NCBI GenBank assembly: GCA_019648995.1
Contig: BLXT01000744.1
Coordinates: forward strand, 803,730 to 829,527
From: Plakobranchus ocellatus
Taxonomy: Eukaryota; Mollusca; Gastropoda; Plakobranchidae
Direction: 5' to 3'
DNA: 25,798 nt
Positions 1-10,711 of this stretch are shown in pieces. Numbering within the stretch: the first letter of the stretch is position 1; each line of letters begins with the position of its first letter. The notes under the pieces are model-generated. The model was given only the letters and a program-made list of their open reading frames with translations, was not told the DNA's origin and did not search any database. Position numbers and translations under genes: made by a program.

Positions 1-471
1 TTTTTTTTTTTCTTTTAACTGTTGAAAGTCTTGTTAAGTTTTACCAGCGATGCATTGTTCACACAAATAATATATAAAGATATGGAAAGATCATTTGACT
101 TGGATAAGCTACATCTTAACACATACATCAGCGAGATGTGACTGAAAATCCTGTCGTGTCACACAATTACATTTATAGGCATTCCATCATGTTCTTAAAA
201 ACTTTCAACTACATGCAGGTGCAGACTTTTAAATAGGTACCAGGAGAAAAAAAAAATTCGTAGTCATTACTAAATATCCATACATACTAGTCTTTTGCAA
301 AATTTTGTAAAAGATATATTTCTAAAAATAAAAAAGAAAGCCACAACTGAATATGATGAACGCATTATATTAAAGGGCTTTCGAAAGAGTTTGTTGCTGT
401 TTGTCAACAACAGATATAACTCTTGTTCCACTTTTTTAAAAAAACACGATGGGATATGGACATTGGCCTAC
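1..471 (-). other. Intron downstream of e33, running off the window
   Basis: Non-coding, AT-rich sequence with no B-type exon on the minus strand. It begins with a run of 11 T at the window edge. Confidence 0.7.
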
Positions 472-666
472 CTGAAGATCTTGATCAGAGGCTGCAATTT
501 GAGGGGTGGTAACAAAAGTGCTTCCCACAGATCGTGTTTCCTCAACTGTTGCAGCGTAATTACTCTGGCTGAAAATTGGTGGGAACTGGTCTCTCTGCAA
601 GGTCACAAACACTTGAGCTGTGTCTGTCAGAGGCTGCACAAATCGGTCTGTAGCTATGACCTCAAA
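472..666 (-). CDS. e33, type A exon (65 codons): end of R16, start of R17
   Basis: Acceptor TCTCCAG, donor GTAGGC. The exon reads FEVIATDRFVQPLTD, linker LQRDQFPPIF, opening strand VEETRSVG, and AASDQDLQ. The next exon would be type B, but none is found down to position 1, so the gene continues outside the window. Confidence 0.93.
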
Positions 667-1101
667 CTGGAGAAATGTTAATACACTCATGTTATCTCTG
701 TAAGTACTCTCGGTGTATTTAACATAACAAAACCATACTCTCTCACCTTGCCCAAAGGCACCACATTTTAAGATGAGATACACACAAGAACGTTTTTGAT
801 TATCATTACTAGTTCAAAAGTTCAATGGAAAGTCACTGATACAGCTCTGCCTGAGGAATCTCATTTATCATCCTCATAATGTCAGGCCAATAGCCTAAGT
901 TGGAGATTCCTTGAAGACTTCAGGTTAATTTAACCTTTGGCTCCTCTTCTAAGCTACAAGCACCTTTACTAATGAGCTTCTGAGACTCTTGTAAACATTT
1001 TTGCAAGTGGATTTACTCATTTCACAAAGCAATGGGGCGGATAACAAACAGCATGAAGGGAAGGCAGCGTGGTCTATAAAATGATGTGATAATCTATTTA
1101 C

Positions 1102-1230
1102 CGCAAACTGATTCTGATTTGCCGGTAGACTAGTCAGAGAGTTGATCAGGTACAGGCTGCCTGAAGATCTGTCCAAGAAGATGTAGTTGGCAGAATTGTC
1201 GATGGCGCTCATTGAGTAGTATGGAATATC
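1102..1230 (-). CDS. e32, type B exon (43 codons): middle of R16
   Basis: Acceptor TCAACAG, donor GTAAAT. The exon reads DIPYYSMSAID, NYIFLDRSSGSLYL and ends QNQFA. I-F-L-D-x-x-S-G-x-L replaces F-x-I-D-x-x-T-G-x-I, and LDRE reads LTSLP. The downstream intron 667-1101 (435 bp) shows nothing recognisable. Confidence 0.93.
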
Positions 1231-2064
1231 CTGTTGAATAAAAATGAACAAAATTTCAATAAACCCATAGATCTTTAGCAATTTGAATTAGAAAATCTTT
1301 TTTTTTTTTTTTTACAAAGTTATTGATATACGCAGGCAAAATAAATAATGTGAATAATTTCAATGAAGCAGAAGGAAAAAAAACAAGATAAGGATTGAAA
1401 AACTTTGAATTTGGTAACATTATGGTTGGACAATGTGTCAAAATATGCCAGCATTGTGGCTGATACTTAAAAGCAGTTATTGAATGATGATGATGGTTCA
1501 GAAGATAAGTGTTTTAAAAACGCTACTTGTGTAAAACAAAGCATCTCAGAGAGGTTAAGGAAGGAGACAAATGAAAAACAATTAAGAGCGCTTACATTTC
1601 ACATATTGTGTCTTTTATTGAGTTATGAAAAATTAGACCATTAGTATTTAAGTCATGGAATGGTGATGGCATCATGCAAGAAAAACCAGATGATACATGA
1701 TTTCAAAAAATGGAAAATAATAAAAAGAATAACAGAGAGCTTCCTGGTACATTTTAAATGCTTTATAATATATATTCAATAACCTATTGCAAAATATTGT
1801 AGAAAGTAAAAGCAAATTTTGAATTAAAAAAAAAATGTAATAAATTCATAGTGATGCAGAATTAGAAAACTTATTTTTTAAATAATTTTTTTCAAAGAAT
1901 TTTTATAGCCCTTTTTTATGATTGAAAACGAATACACAAATATGCAAATTTTCTATTTTTAATTCAGTTATGCTGGGTAATAAACTAAATTTACTTTCAA
2001 AGCAAAAGAAACACCTTTGCCCCAAAACCAAAACAAAGTGAATATAGCCCCTCAAGAAACCTAC

Positions 2065-2259
2065 CCCATCTGCATCAGTGGCGTTAACTTGTCCAATGAA
2101 GTAGCCCGGATTGACACCAGCATTGTCAACATCAATGGTAAATCGGTATGGGTCTGTCACAAACACAGGGGGGTTCTGGTTCCTCGTAACGGTGAATGTG
2201 ATTGACTGAAGGAGGCTACGGACTTGGGGCAGGCCCGTGTCAAATGCATAGATATCAAA
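2065..2259 (-). CDS. e31, type A exon (65 codons): end of R15, start of R16
   Basis: Acceptor TCGACAG, donor GTAGGT. The exon reads FDIYAFDTGLPQVRS, linker VTRNQNPPVF, opening strand IDVDNAGVNPG, and NATDADG. The opening-strand glutamate is replaced by Asp in a slightly longer strand. The downstream intron 1231-2064 (834 bp) contains a long T run near 1296-1312 and is otherwise featureless AT-rich sequence. Confidence 0.94.
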
Positions 2260-2662
2260 CTGTCGAAAAAAAATGTAGCCACTGGTTAGCTACTTAAGCA
2301 AAGCTCAATCCAGATGACGTATCTCTAAGATTTTTTTAGTTTGATTTGGTGCAGGAGAGCGTGGTTGTGATGCTAATGATCCAAGGCTTTATACTAATAA
2401 ATCTTATTACCATGAAAGATATCAAATTAGAATGTTAAGCACATAAGCAAAACTCATAAATGGTATTAGCAATGCTGTCACACAGTTTGTATATCTTTCT
2501 ATTCTTTGATTAATTTTTAGCTCCTTTCACTGATTTACACGGAAACCTGTTTTCAAGAGAAAGGAACTCAGAAGCATTCTTCAAAGGAGTTTGGTACATT
2601 TGACATGTATGTCTGTAAACTAATTTGTGAGATGCATTGATGAAAGATTAACCATGACTTAC

Positions 2663-2785
2663 AGTATAGGAGGTGCTTGTGTCTGTGTTTAGATCTCTGA
2701 TGAGTCGGATACCTCCACTGGTTGGATCAATTGCAAAGAAAGCTTGTGCACCATTTCGGCCACTTGAAGCATATTGGATAGATCC
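2663..2785 (-). CDS. e30, type B exon (41 codons): middle of R15
   Basis: Acceptor TCTCCAG, donor GTAAGT. The exon reads GSIQYASSGRNG, AFFAIDPTSGGIRL and ends STSYT. The F-x-I-D-P-x-S-G-x-I core is canonical; LDRE reads LNTDT. The downstream intron 2260-2662 (403 bp) shows nothing recognisable. Confidence 0.93.
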
Positions 2786-3136
2786 CTGGAGATGAGTCAT
2801 GAGAAATTCAAGAGTTCATTCAATCATTGTCAGATAGTAATACCAGACAATAATCAAAGGTTTAAAAATTACAGCCAAAAGTAAAGCACATAAAAATAAA
2901 AGAGGAGGTAGGAAGAAAAAAAAAATTTAATAAAACTTTTTGAACTTTTGCTACAACATGTTATAAATTATTACAGACCAGCAAAACAAAAAAAATTCAA
3001 ATAGATTTTAAAACAACACAGTTTTATATATGTTTGTGCCATATTATGTTTGAAATGTTTTATAATGCAGTATCTCGTGACAGGCAGGCAGGATGATGAT
3101 CAAAATTAAACATGAGAGAAATGCTATTGAGCTCAC

Positions 3137-3319
3137 AATGATGTCCGCGTCATTAGCTGACGTCTGCAAAACTAGCTGGCCTGTCCTGTCATCTTCATCC
3201 AATTGCACAAATGTCTGCAGGTTGACAAACTGTGGCCGGATGTCCCGCCTCACGTTCACAGTCACAGGAATGCTTGAAAACTGAGGGGTTGGGCGATCAT
3301 CTGTTGCTTGAAGAGTGAA
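3137..3319 (-). CDS. e29, type A exon (61 codons): end of R14, start of R15
   Basis: Acceptor ACTTCAG, donor GTGAGC. The exon reads FTLQATDDRPTPQ, linker NVRRDIRPQF, opening strand LDEDDRTG, and SANDADII. The linker is the short R-D-x-x-P form with two arginines. The downstream intron 2786-3136 (351 bp) has only A-rich runs. Confidence 0.94.
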
Positions 3320-3454
3320 CTGAAGTACAAAAAAAGAAATCACGGATTTCAAACCATGCTAATGCTTTTAGTTTACTGAAATAAAGCCCATTAACTATAT
3401 GAAGGATCTCTGACTTTCTGTCCAGATTGAACAATAATGTAAAGTTTAGAGAGA

Positions 3455-3532
3455 AATTTCATCCCCACTACCATAGAATCAAACTTGGGATCTTCACAAA
3501 CAAGGCACAGCTTTAAACACTTATGCTCCTGA
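3455..3532 (-). mobile_element. tRNA-derived SINE relic
   Basis: On the minus strand an A-box-like GAGCATAAGTGTTTAAAGC is followed, at tRNA-like spacing, by GATCCCAAGTTTGATTC, which resembles a B-box with GGTTTGATTC-type sequence. The order and distance fit the head of a tRNA-derived SINE inserted in the sense direction of the host gene. No clear tail or target-site duplication is visible. It is not a functional tRNA gene, since the stems do not close. Confidence 0.5.
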
Positions 3533-3757
3533 ATGATGTGCTATTTTTTAAGAGAAGAAATGATAATATAAAAACATGGACCAAGAACAGTACAAAAACA
3601 TAAAAAGAATATCCAACGATGTTAAAAAAAATCAATTAAAAAAATATTATTGAAACAAAACATACAACAACCATTCTCAGATTAGGCAAAAGCATCAAAT
3701 ATTGACAAAAGTAAGAAAGATAAAAACAGATGATAGAGGAATATTTGTAACACTTAC

Positions 3758-3883
3758 AGAGTATGCATTGACATTAGCATTATCAACAAGCTGCTTTCTG
3801 AGTGTGATGCGGCCTGAAAGGTCATCCACTGTGAAATATTCCTGGTCCTCAGGATCTCCTGAGATGAAATATCGAACTCGATC
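3758..3883 (-). CDS. e28, type B exon (42 codons): middle of R14
   Basis: Acceptor TTCCCAG, donor GTAAGT. The exon reads DRVRYFISGDPEDQ, EYFTVDDLSGRITL and ends VNAYS. F-x-V-D-x-x-S-G-x-I is kept; LDRE reads LVDNA. The downstream intron 3320-3757 (438 bp) holds the SINE-like relic listed separately. Confidence 0.92.
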
Positions 3884-4323
3884 CTGGGAAAAAAAAAGGT
3901 ATCAACAACCATAACTAATCATATAATGAATACGTGGAGGTGTAACTGCTGGTCGTTTATGGTTGCTATCTTTTTTTTTTTTAAGTTAAGCCTTAAAAGA
4001 GCAGGATAAGTCTGACATTTCTATGAAGCCATAAGACCTCCAAAAATTGCAAAATCAAAGCCAAAGAAACCATACATAATAGAAAACACATTTTTACTTG
4101 TTAAGAGCTTTGCCAAAATCAGTTAAAACTAGTTACATACTCATCACAAGCAAGGCCTAATCTACAAACCCTCCAAGTATATCGTTATTGATTACCCAGT
4201 CTTTATTTTTGTGAAAACCACTTCAACGTTTTTTGAAGGAATCTGTTTTAAGTCCCTTATCATTCAAAAAAGATTATTTACGATGAAGCCATAGAGATAC
4301 ACTAATCAATGGCTTTCACTCAG

Positions 4324-4648
4324 GGCTGTATTGGAAGCGAAGGTTTTGATTCTAGATTTGATATCTAAATCAAAGCATCAATAGACCGATATCTAGGTAG
4401 GCCTGACTATCAATCTAGATAAAAGGCCTTATTATAGCTTTGCTTTCATTCACGATGAATTCTAGGTAAACAAAGCGGTATCATTCTTTATCTTGGTAAT
4501 TCAATTCTAGATTCTAGATTCATTGTTTGGCTGTGTCTGAAAGCAAAGGTCTAGATTCTAGCTTAGATATCTAAATCAAAAAATCCTTGTCAAGATCTAG
4601 ATAGGCCTAGAAATCTAAATTCAAGGCTTAATTATAGTTTTATATTTA
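4324..4648. repeat. Diverged direct duplication, 205-bp period, TCTAGA-rich
   Basis: The segment 4324-4448 matches 4529-4648 in order: GGCTGT, GAAGCGAAGG against GAAAGCAAAGG, GATTCTAG, GATATCTAAATCAA, GATATCTAGGTAGGCCT against GATCTAGATAGGCCTAGA, and TTATTATAG against TTAATTATAG. TCTAGA, GATATC and AGGCCT palindromes recur throughout. It sits in the e27-e28 intron. The element type is unknown; a decayed non-autonomous transposon or a local duplication is possible. Confidence 0.7.
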
Positions 4649-4706
4649 CAAAAATCTAGATTTAAACTAGCAAAAATTCATTAGTTAAATTGTGCTTTCA
4701 TCGAGA

Positions 4707-4730
4707 TCTCTCTCTCTCCCTCTCTCTTCT
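4707..4730. repeat. TC dinucleotide microsatellite
   Basis: TC repeat with one CC interruption. It faces the nearby GA repeat at 4817-4902 in inverted orientation, so the two could pair into a long hairpin. Confidence 0.85.
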
Positions 4731-4795
4731 AAATAATGGTTTTGCAGTTTAACTCACCTGTCCCAATTGTAGAACTGGCCATTCAGCAACAAGCA

Positions 4796-4816
4796 TATTA
4801 TATATATATATATATT
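4796..4816. repeat. TA dinucleotide microsatellite
   Basis: Near-perfect TA repeat abutting the GA microsatellite, forming a compound repeat. Confidence 0.95.
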
Positions 4817-4845
4817 GAGAGAGAGAAAGAGAGATAGAGAGAGAA

Positions 4846-4902
<57 letters not shown>
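4817..4902. repeat. GA dinucleotide microsatellite
   Basis: About 86 bases of GA repeat with a few AAAG and GATA interruptions, directly after a TA repeat. It lies about 85 bases inside the e27-e28 intron on the donor side. Confidence 0.97.
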
Positions 4903-4904
<2 letters not shown>

Positions 4905-4986
4905 AACAAGAAGATTATTTTGGGAATGATGATTATTGGGTGAAACAGTTATATGTAAACCTGAAACATCAACTTTTTGCACTTAC

Positions 4987-5169
4987 CCCATCAGCATCCA
5001 CTGCCTCAACATCATCAATCTCAAACCCTATCGGCTCATACTCCCATACAGTGCGCTGGACTGAGTTAGTGGTGAACTGTGGGCCGTTGAGGTTACGCAG
5101 AATGGTCAGGGTGGCAAAGCAATTGCCCACTTTTTGAGGGATTCCATTTTGGTAGACCGATGCCACCAA
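4987..5169 (-). CDS. e27, type A exon (61 codons): end of R13, start of R14
   Basis: Acceptor TTCCCAG, donor GTAAGT. The exon reads LVASVYQNGIPQKVGNC, linker ILRNLNGPQF, opening strand VWEYEPIG, and EAVDADG. It is the only A exon without the A-x-D motif (it reads A-S-V-Y). Cys17 faces Cys32 of e25. The downstream intron 3884-4986 (1,103 bp) carries several repeats listed separately. Confidence 0.94.
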
Positions 5170-5801
5170 CTGGGAAAGAGGAAATTCAAAAGAAAAATGA
5201 GTAGGTTCTAATACAATTGACTAAGCCAAAGTTTATAGATAAAGATTGTTTAAGTGCATAAGAAAAATACGTTGTATAAACTGTTCAATCTGTTGTGATG
5301 TATTGATCATAAATTGTATTCACTGCTTAAAAGTGAGTAAGTGACATTTTAAGAGTTCAAATCACAATTCAAAAGGAATTTTTTTACAAGGCAAGTGCAA
5401 AGAGTAAAGCGGTGTCATCAGCAGCAATAGCAATGACAATAATGAAAAAGCAGCCACAATATTTATGATGATGATGATCAAAATGGTAAAACTGATAAGG
5501 ATGGATCGGTACATAATTTGGGAGGGTACTCAGGCAGAAAAATTCTTGGCATGTCTTGTAATTGCTTGCTGCTTCTTAACCATAACGGCAAAAAGATGAA
5601 GTATCTAGTGATGATGAAGAATAAAACTACTCTGATCTGACAATGCTGTTAAACATCTTCAAAAGATCTTTTAGATGAAAAATCCACCCAAAATCCCCAT
5701 GCTCATGTATTGAGCACCACATCTCCTAGAGAGACACAGCTACTCAATTACATTGAAGATTTTTTCAGACACAGAGTATTGAATTCTTTGTTTTGACTTA
5801 C

Positions 5802-5924
5802 CTCAAATCTGTTGGTGTTTGAGGAAGTGAGTGGGAAGTTAACAAAGACAGAGCCATCTGAAGCCACGCGGAAATAAGCCCTCGATACATCATTTCCTGT
5901 GTTTCCAAATGTGAATGAACCTCC
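5802..5924 (-). CDS. e26, type B exon (41 codons): middle of R13
   Basis: Acceptor AATACAG, donor GTAAGT. The exon reads GGSFTFGNTGN, YFRVASDGSVFV and ends TNRFE. F-R-V-A-S-D-G replaces F-x-I-D-x-x-T-G, and LDRE reads LTSSN. The downstream intron 5170-5801 (632 bp) has only a short GATGATGATGATGA tract near 5467. Confidence 0.91.
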
Positions 5925-6689
5925 CTGTATTGATGCAAAGGAAAAAGCTAGTTCATTCATTTATTCAAAAAAGGTGTGTGTATGATGGGGTACAATCCAT
6001 ACTATTTTGAAATCCACATGCTTGTCTAAAAAACATAAGAAGAATTACATGCAGTGATAGAAGTGTTCAAAAGGTGGAAAGAGCAGGATTGAACACAGAA
6101 GCTCTCTCTCACTGTATAATCCCAAAAGAATGTAGGAGAAGCAGCCTCATTCGTTGGCTCAGTATCTCAGACTTTTGACACCCCTTCAGAGGTTAGACAC
6201 GAACAGGAGTTTCAACCTACAAGGAAAGGTCTTTTCAAATCCCAATGCAAGCTCTACAACAATTTGCCCACCAACAGAGAAGCAGGTAATCAGTTTGGCT
6301 TCATTTTGCATTAGTCGGCAAATTAGTTCTTTCCCAGCCATTACATTACAACAGTCAAATGAAAATAATTAAGCCACAAACAAATTGTCATTTAAAAAAA
6401 ATGATTCAAAATGTACTCTCTCTTCTGCAACAGAAATTTAAGTTTGCAACAGTTTTATTTTCAATTTCAATTAAGTTCAATCCCTTACAGTCATCTCTGC
6501 ATGCCCAAGGATCTTTACACTTTTATTTGTTGTGCTCACGTGAGGTGGTTTCTCTTTTTTACTCTCTTCTTTTTGACAAATTAGATTTATTACTTGATGT
6601 TTTGCAACACTTTTCAAAGCATTACTAACTCCTGATCTTTAATGAGTGAGAAAAGCAAAACCTAAGTGGGTGTGTAATCTTGCACTAAC

Positions 6690-6878
6690 CGTATTGTCTG
6701 CATCTGAAGCTTGGAACTGGAAGAGAGCGACAGAATTGTTGACAGCGGTGTTCTCTGGTACATTCTGAGTGACTCTCTGGTTACAGACTGGAGCAAACTG
6801 GTCACGGATAATGTCGATAGTCACAGTGACACTTGTTGTCTGCATTGGTATCCGGTTATCGTAGGCTACTATATTGAA
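6690..6878 (-). CDS. e25, type A exon (63 codons): end of R12, start of R13
   Basis: Acceptor TTTACAG, donor GTTAGT. The exon reads FNIVAYDNRIPMQTT, linker IIRDQFAPVC, opening strand VPENTAVN, and ASDADNT. Cys32 replaces the aromatic of P-x-F, exactly as in e15, and faces Cys17 of e27. The downstream intron 5925-6689 (765 bp) has no convincing element. Confidence 0.94.
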
Positions 6879-7193
6879 CTGTAAACAATGAAAAGAAGAT
6901 CGGTTAAAACAGTTTAGAACTGAATGAAATATGAAGGCTTTGTAAGAAAGTGCAAGTAACAAAACTGCTATGAGAAATAGGGATTATTTAAGTTGTTTTA
7001 GACATGCAATTTGCACAAAATAGAGACCAAAACCCTGAAAAAAAAAGAAAACAAAGCAATACAAGAAAATTTAAATGAATATTTCATACTGGTATGGAAA
7101 CTTTTGTTTAATTAAGGAGAATACTTAATGTGTAACAAAGAGATTGATTAAAGATTTTTATCTAAACTATTGACCTGTAGAGAACTGACTCAC

Positions 7194-7328
7194 CTGATAG
7201 CGGTTGAGAGGTGCTGTGGTAAGGTCATCGATCACATAGACAGTACCATCATTTGGATCTACGGAAAAGAATTGTGCAGCTGGCACAACAGCAAAAGACC
7301 TCTGATCCATGAAGTATCGCACTACATC
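7194..7328 (-). CDS. e24, type B exon (45 codons): middle of R12
   Basis: Acceptor AACCCAG, donor GTGAGT. The exon reads DVVRYFMDQR, QFFSVDPNDGTVYV and ends LNRYQ. It is close to a standard cadherin middle segment; LDRE reads LTTAP. The downstream intron 6879-7193 (315 bp) shows nothing recognisable. Confidence 0.94.
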
Positions 7329-7503
7329 CTGGGTTTGGAAGAAAGACAAACAAATATATGAAAGAGAATCTAACAATTCATATTTTCAGAAAGAATACAT
7401 ATTCCTGCAGATAAACTTCAATTCTAATCATATCCTGTCCTATCTGATAATAGGTGTTTTGGCAAATGTAGTTATGGTAACCACAATGGAAAGTCAAACT
7501 TAC

Positions 7504-7686
7504 ACTATCAGCATCCGTAGCATTGACAGCCAACACAGAGCGACCGATAGCAAAATACTCGCTGATTGCCTCCTGGTAGCTCAGCTGCCTGAACACTGGA
7601 GCATTAGGGTTAAAGTCCACAAAGATGACAGCATAAGCAGTGGCTTGCAAATCAGGATTCTGCTCATCATATGCAGTCAGCTCAAA
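7504..7686 (-). CDS. e23, type A exon (61 codons): end of R11, start of R12
   Basis: Acceptor ATTTTAG, donor GTAAGT. The exon reads FELTAYDEQNPDLQA, linker VDFNPNAPVF, opening strand ISEYFAIG, and NATDADS. The linker D-F-N-P-N-A-P is the closest in the window to canonical D-x-N-D-N-x-P, lacking only the second Asp. The downstream intron is only 175 bp. Confidence 0.94.
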
Positions 7687-8224
7687 CTAAAATTACAAAA
7701 CAAATATTTTCAAAGTCATGTATAAAACACTCTTGTGGCTGAAAAACTAAATGGAGCTTGTGTTAATCTGATCTCCTTGTTGCTAGGCACAGATTTCCTT
7801 TATTTTCCCCTCTTAAATTGAACGACTGTATTTTTTTTCTTGTATGAATTTAAGATGTCTACAGATCCCCTTATTATTTGTTACATGTAAAATAATATTA
7901 AAATCCATTACAGTTCAAGATTTAATGTATCATTCTTGTTCACTCTGTAATCTGAGGAAAGAAAAAAAGTAAATGAATCTGCAAAAGCAATAGCTATATT
8001 TTATCAAAAGCACCACTGAGTCTTTGTTGATAGGTGTCTGGGTTCTAGAACCTGCGTCTAGGTTGGAAAGATGTGGACAGGGCACAGAAAATTTGTTTGT
8101 AGGGACACCTGATTGTTATAAATCAAGGAACATAAACATTTTTTATAATTATGTTTTTGCTACTAAGAGTAAGAACACATAACTTCATCTCAGGTGTACA
8201 AATGTGACTACATGTAACACTCAC

Positions 8225-8350
8225 AGTGTAGAAAGCTGCCTCATTCACATTCTGTGTCAAGGGAACATCAAGGCTGATGGCACCTGTGTCACGGTTTATA
8301 CTGAAGTATGTGTAGCCAGGTGGATTAGTCATTTCATACTTGATGCGGGA
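8225..8350 (-). CDS. e22, type B exon (42 codons): middle of R11
   Basis: Acceptor CTACCAG, donor GTGAGT. The exon reads SRIKYEMTNPPG, YFSINRDTGAISL and ends AAFYT. The F-x-I-N-x-D-T-G-x-I core is near canonical; LDRE reads LTQNV. The downstream intron 7687-8224 (538 bp) contains only a small imperfect inverted repeat (AGGTGTC near 8031, GACACCT near 8103). Confidence 0.93.
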
Positions 8351-8981
8351 CTGGTAGAAAATTTCAAAAAAAAAAAAATTATATCTCGTTTCTAAAAACA
8401 AACAATACAAAACAGAAAAATCATCGCTGCTTTGCAAAAGATGAGAAAAAAATTTTTTTCAAAAATTGAGCAGCAGCATCATCAATATAATTGCGAAAAG
8501 GAAAATAATATGAATAACTTCACCGTGTACACAAAAACATATTTTAAAAATGTTAATTATATAATTTAAAAAAAAAAGAGTAAAACATAGTCGTTTAATT
8601 TTAGTTTTTAGTTAGGGCAAAAAGGAGACGTTTGAAGGAGAAGATGAAGTTTCCTGATAGTTTTATGATTATTGTAAAAAAAACTATTCCTAATACTTCG
8701 GGTAGGTTTAACATTAATCTCATTCTATACTTTCATATTTGACGATCACATTCTCAGCATGCTCATAATAAACCATTTCTGCTGCTTGCAGTTTGTTTTC
8801 AATACTATTGGCAGAACTGAGAATTAATTACAGCTGTAATATAGAATAGATTGAATAGGCCATGCTTAGTCTTTCCAAACTCGAACTTTTTTCTCTTTTG
8901 AGATGTTTCCATTTAAAGCATTGCCCAGCTTGTGACTGCATTTCATGTTTAAAGACCATCATGCTACACACACAAGCTTAC

Positions 8982-9176
8982 CTGCTGATTTGGGATGTCC
9001 GGATCCGTTGCACGTGTCTGTATAACAACAGTGTTCACTTGTTGGTACCTGTTGATTCCAGTCGTGTAGGTTGCTTGATCAAACTGTGGGGGCTGGTCAG
9101 CAGTTACCCGATCTACATTAATAGTAGCAACTGCATTGGCGCTGCGCCCTCGTGGGTCTGTTGCAGTGATTGTCAA
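8982..9176 (-). CDS. e21, type A exon (65 codons): end of R10, start of R11
   Basis: Acceptor GAACAG, donor GTAAGC. The exon reads LTITATDPRGRSANAVA, linker VDRVTADQPPQF, opening strand GINRYQQVN, and TRATDPDIPNQQ. The opening-strand glutamate is Arg, and the linker is longer than usual with Arg followed by Val. The downstream intron 8351-8981 (631 bp) shows nothing recognisable. Confidence 0.93.
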
Positions 9177-9668
9177 CTGTTCATGCAAGTCAAATAATTT
9201 GTTAGGGCTTATAAAAGAAAACAAAATCAAGAATAAATCCTGACCCTCATAATGCTAATGTATTTCGAAGAAGTTGCAAGAGGGTTCTTAAAGAGAAAAA
9301 AAGTGTTCACTTTATCTTTTTTTTTTTTCACTTTTCCATTTAAGCTTTGATCAATCTTGTTGGCAGAGACAAAGCTTCACCGATCTTCTTTCTCTTAAAT
9401 TATATTTGCAATGTCTAGCAACTGAACAAAACAAACAAACAATATCTGAAGACAATATGATGCATGATTATATATTAATAAAAACTACTATATCTTTTAA
9501 ATTGAATCTCAACTCATTTATAGCCATTTATTTTTACAAACTGCATCAAAGTCTTTTTTTTCCTCATGTAAAGTGAAAAGCAAAAAAAGTTCTCTCAAGA
9601 TACCAAACCCATTAAATGTTTTAATTTTGACAGAGAGGCCATGTGAGATCTCAAAGGCCCGTTCTTAC

Positions 9669-9785
9669 CGTGTATGCATTGTCAGCCTGTCTCAGATCAG
9701 CCTTGGTCTTGATGGTGTCTCCGTCCATGAAAAAGACATCAAGCCCATCAGTGGTGGCACTGGTAATGTTGAATGTCAGAGGTTC
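9669..9785 (-). CDS. e20, type B exon (39 codons): middle of R10, diverged
   Basis: Acceptor ATTCAG, donor GTAAGA. The exon reads EPLTFNITSATTDGL, DVFFMDGDTIKT and ends DNAYT. F-x-x-D survives (FFMDGD) but the T-G-x-I segment reads GDTIKT. LDRE is absent (LRQAD). The downstream intron 9177-9668 (492 bp) is featureless apart from a T run near 9320. Confidence 0.9.
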
Positions 9786-10528
9786 CTGAATACAGGATGA
9801 GAAAACCAATGAGCGATTAGTAGAATGTAAGCATGGATGTAGGCCAACTTGGCCTACAGAGTTGTGTTTGACCAACTACATAAAAATAAACAGACTTTTG
9901 CATGCTTGGGAACAATAAATGAAATTGAATTATTTTACATTCATTAAGATGAACAATCTTCATTAACTTTGGTATTATTTCTAAAAAAATCTACCAAGGA
10001 ACTTGCAGTAGTGTATGCTGAAAATTTAGTGATGCACAATAATTAATCCATTCATTGTAAAGTTCTTGTATAAGGTCTTCAATTATTTTCTCTCAGGAAT
10101 TAGAGATTTGATAAACAGGTTTTCAGGTGATGTGAGTTTCAAGGTTGCTCTTTTTTACTAATTTCTGAGCATTTAATATCACCTGTTTAGAAACCATTAT
10201 GGTAGTGAAGTCAGTTTTTTCTGCCTGCATTGAATTTTCAGCTGCAAGATATTAAATTTATTTGTCTCAGGATATCTTGTAAATAAGTGCCGACCTTTGA
10301 GTGAAAATGATATAAACTTCTTCAAGGGCCAGTTGCAACATTTCAAATAATGAGTCAAGTTTTGTGGAATAGGCAAAAGATCATTATTTGTATCAAATTA
10401 AGTTAATCTTATTTGGCAAGTTACAAAAGCCATTTATAAAAGTGTAAGTTTTATAATTAAAGGCCATGCCAGTGTTCTTTTTTGCCTTTTGTTACAAAAT
10501 TAAGAACTTTTTTGGAAGCTGCACTTAC

Positions 10529-10711
10529 ATTGTCTTGATCTGTAGCTGTCACCTGAATGACAGATGTGGCCAAGGGAATTGTTTCTGACACTCTCCTGGT
10601 GTAGCTAGCTGGAACAAAGACAGGACCGTTGACATTACGAGCTACGGTGATCACCACATTCTGTGTTGCAACTCGTTTTGGCCGTGCATTGTCGTAAGCT
10701 TCAATGCGCAG
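10529..10711 (-). CDS. e19, type A exon (61 codons): end of R9, start of R10
   Basis: Acceptor CAATCAG, donor GTAAGT. The exon reads LRIEAYDNARPKRVA, linker VARNVNGPVF, opening strand VSETIPLA, and TATDQDN. This is the clearest example of the R-N-x-N-x-P linker. The downstream intron 9786-10528 (743 bp) shows nothing recognisable. Confidence 0.95.

Noticed and set aside
295..681. 128-codon plus-strand open frame
   Set aside because: It is largely antisense to exon e33; that exon's splice sites, length and cadherin motifs on the minus strand explain the region.
4749..4982. Minus-strand open frame with a long Leu-Ser repeat
   Set aside because: It is the translated GA/CT microsatellite in an intron.
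6154..6372. Plus-strand stretch TTGGCTCAGTATCT resembling a tRNA A-box, with a 72-codon open frame
   Set aside because: No B-box at suitable spacing and no other coding signal.
8031..8109. Imperfect inverted repeat AGGTGTC/GACACCT with an internal GGTTCTAGAACC palindrome
   Set aside because: Arms are only seven bases and the loop is long; expected by chance in a window this size.
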